In this document: positions 63,405-64,000 of the stretch, piece by piece
Layout of the letters: each line of letters starts with the position of its first letter
Position numbering within the stretch: the first letter of the stretch is position 1
NCBI GenBank assembly: GCA_012656075.1
Contig: JAAKBF010000339.1
Location: 310,001-374,000 of the forward strand
Direction: 5' to 3'
DNA: 64,000 nucleotides
From: Phytophthora hibernalis
Lineage: Eukaryota; Oomycota; Peronosporomycetes; Peronosporales; Peronosporaceae
Translations under genes and position numbers: made by a program
Notes under the pieces: model-generated
The model's input: the letters and a program-made list of their open reading frames with translations, nothing else
Databases searched by the model: none
Told to the model about the DNA's origin: nothing

Positions 63405-64000
63405 CCACTTCAAAAATTTAAAAGAAGTGCGGCCCCGACACCCCAGCTTGGGAAGGATGCCACCGCGCGTGCTGTGGAGGAGGTTGTCCTCGAGGCTCTG
63501 AGCGGATTTTCCTCGGGTGTATGTGCTAGTATAGTGGGCGATATATACAACATGCGCTTCGCGAGCAACGAGTATGATTTTTGGCGATGCGGGACCAAGT
63601 TTTGCAGAACTGGCGGCACTCCACCGGTTCGGGACGTACATGAGAGACCAGTGACTGTTTGGACCTTTCAGCAAATGGCAAGCGTTCTGGACAGCAAGCT
63701 GCTACGCTACAACATCATCCCGTCGGCCTCTCTCGTCCTACGTGCCAATGAGAGGGCCCGCGGAAACTTGTTGCAGCTATGGCAAGGAAATGGCGTTGTT
63801 GTGGCTCCTGGCGGTCAGGTGATCGTGTGCGTGCTATCATGGCCAGCTTGCCGCGTCCAAGTTAATCCTACCAAGCGTAGCGAGATCGGGATAGCTGTGT
63901 CTGCTCAGATGGGCTCCAACTACGCGCGGATGGAGGTTCTTAACCAGCCTCTGGCGGGATGGCCCGTCGATCTGCGAGCTCAGTGGTGCCCCTGCAAGTT
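63375..64000 (+). CDS. Unrecognised protein, partial (runs off the window)
   Basis: A single frame without stops from 63342 to the end; the first ATG is at 63375 (MCALSRPRSAPLQKFKRS). At least 208 residues. Features: Lys/Arg start, ARAVEEVVLEALSGFSSGVC, YDFWRCGTKFCRTGG with two Cys, WTFQQMASVLDSKLLRYNII, and GVVVAPGGQVIVCVLSWPAC. It has the look of a folded, Cys-containing protein without signal peptide. Neither a host family nor a transposon domain was recognised. The uninterrupted frame over 600 bp in a window full of frameshifts argues that it is a real and probably intact gene. Confidence 0.5.
   Translation, partial: MCALSRPRSAPLQKFKRSAAPTPQLGKDATARAVEEVVLEALSGFSSGVCASIVGDIYNMRFASNEYDFWRCGTKFCRTGGTPPVRDVHERPVTVWTFQQMASVLDSKLLRYNIIPSASLVLRANERARGNLLQLWQGNGVVVAPGGQVIVCVLSWPACRVQVNPTKRSEIGIAVSAQMGSNYARMEVLNQPLAGWPVDLRAQWCPCK

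Noticed and set aside
1..64000. RXLR or CRN (LFLAK) effector genes, CRISPR arrays, rRNA
   Set aside because: No signal peptide followed by RXLR/dEER or LFLAK was recognised in the readings inspected; the direct repeats present are transposon or minisatellite repeats without CRISPR spacing; no rRNA sequence recognised.

Overview
The window looks like repeat-rich nuclear DNA of a plant-pathogenic oomycete, most likely Phytophthora or a close Peronosporales relative (inference). The reasons are: a cellulose synthase with an N-terminal PH domain, three tandem secreted GH12 endoglucanase/xyloglucanase genes of the XEG1 type, oomycete-style INR/FPR promoter motifs, an ankyrin protein of a common oomycete kind, and a mixture of MULE, Helitron, Ty3/gypsy, Ty1/copia, Tc1 and PIF/Harbinger elements. 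Nothing suggests prokaryotic organisation: no operons, no ribosome binding sites, no CRISPR. Layout: 1-5 kb holds a Mutator-like element (1407-4610) with 9-bp target duplications, doubled terminal repeats and an antisense non-transposase ORF. 5.1-5.8 kb is a decayed charged nuclear-type gene. 6.2-9.9 kb is a decayed gypsy gag-pol split by a 1.3-kb solo LTR. 9.9-13.3 kb is a second MULE-type gene whose 3' part encodes a Ulp1/C48-like cysteine protease. 13.9-15.5 kb holds minus-strand remnants, including a copia RNase H. 15.5-23.1 kb is an LTR with primer-binding site and then an internally deleted gypsy element. 24.4-31.7 kb is mostly relics: a PIF/Harbinger transposase, a repeated small ORF family and a Helitron-associated DUF6570 fragment. 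The best candidate host region is 31.8-44.3 kb: two paralogous secreted, probably surface-anchored proteins on the minus strand, two nested MITEs, an ankyrin protein, a cellulose synthase (CesA family) on the plus strand, and three GH12 genes on the plus strand. Together this is a plausible wall-building plus wall-degrading neighbourhood. 44.5-46.1 kb is a Tc1-like transposon with 250-bp terminal inverted repeats. 47-51.7 kb is a gypsy element whose middle is replaced by a truncated copia element. 53.5-59.2 kb is a nearly complete Rep/helicase Helitron, directly followed by a 266-bp Helitron with the same two ends. 59.6-60 kb is a MITE, 60.6-61.9 kb a minus-strand MULE/ZSWIM-type relic with acidic repeats, and at 63.4 kb an unrecognised ORF runs off the window. 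Almost every long gene, including the cellulose synthase and all three GH12 genes, is broken by single-base frameshifts while the protein on each side stays well conserved. Uncorrected indel errors in the assembly are the simplest explanation for the host genes. The transposon remnants also contain stops and deletions that look like genuine decay.
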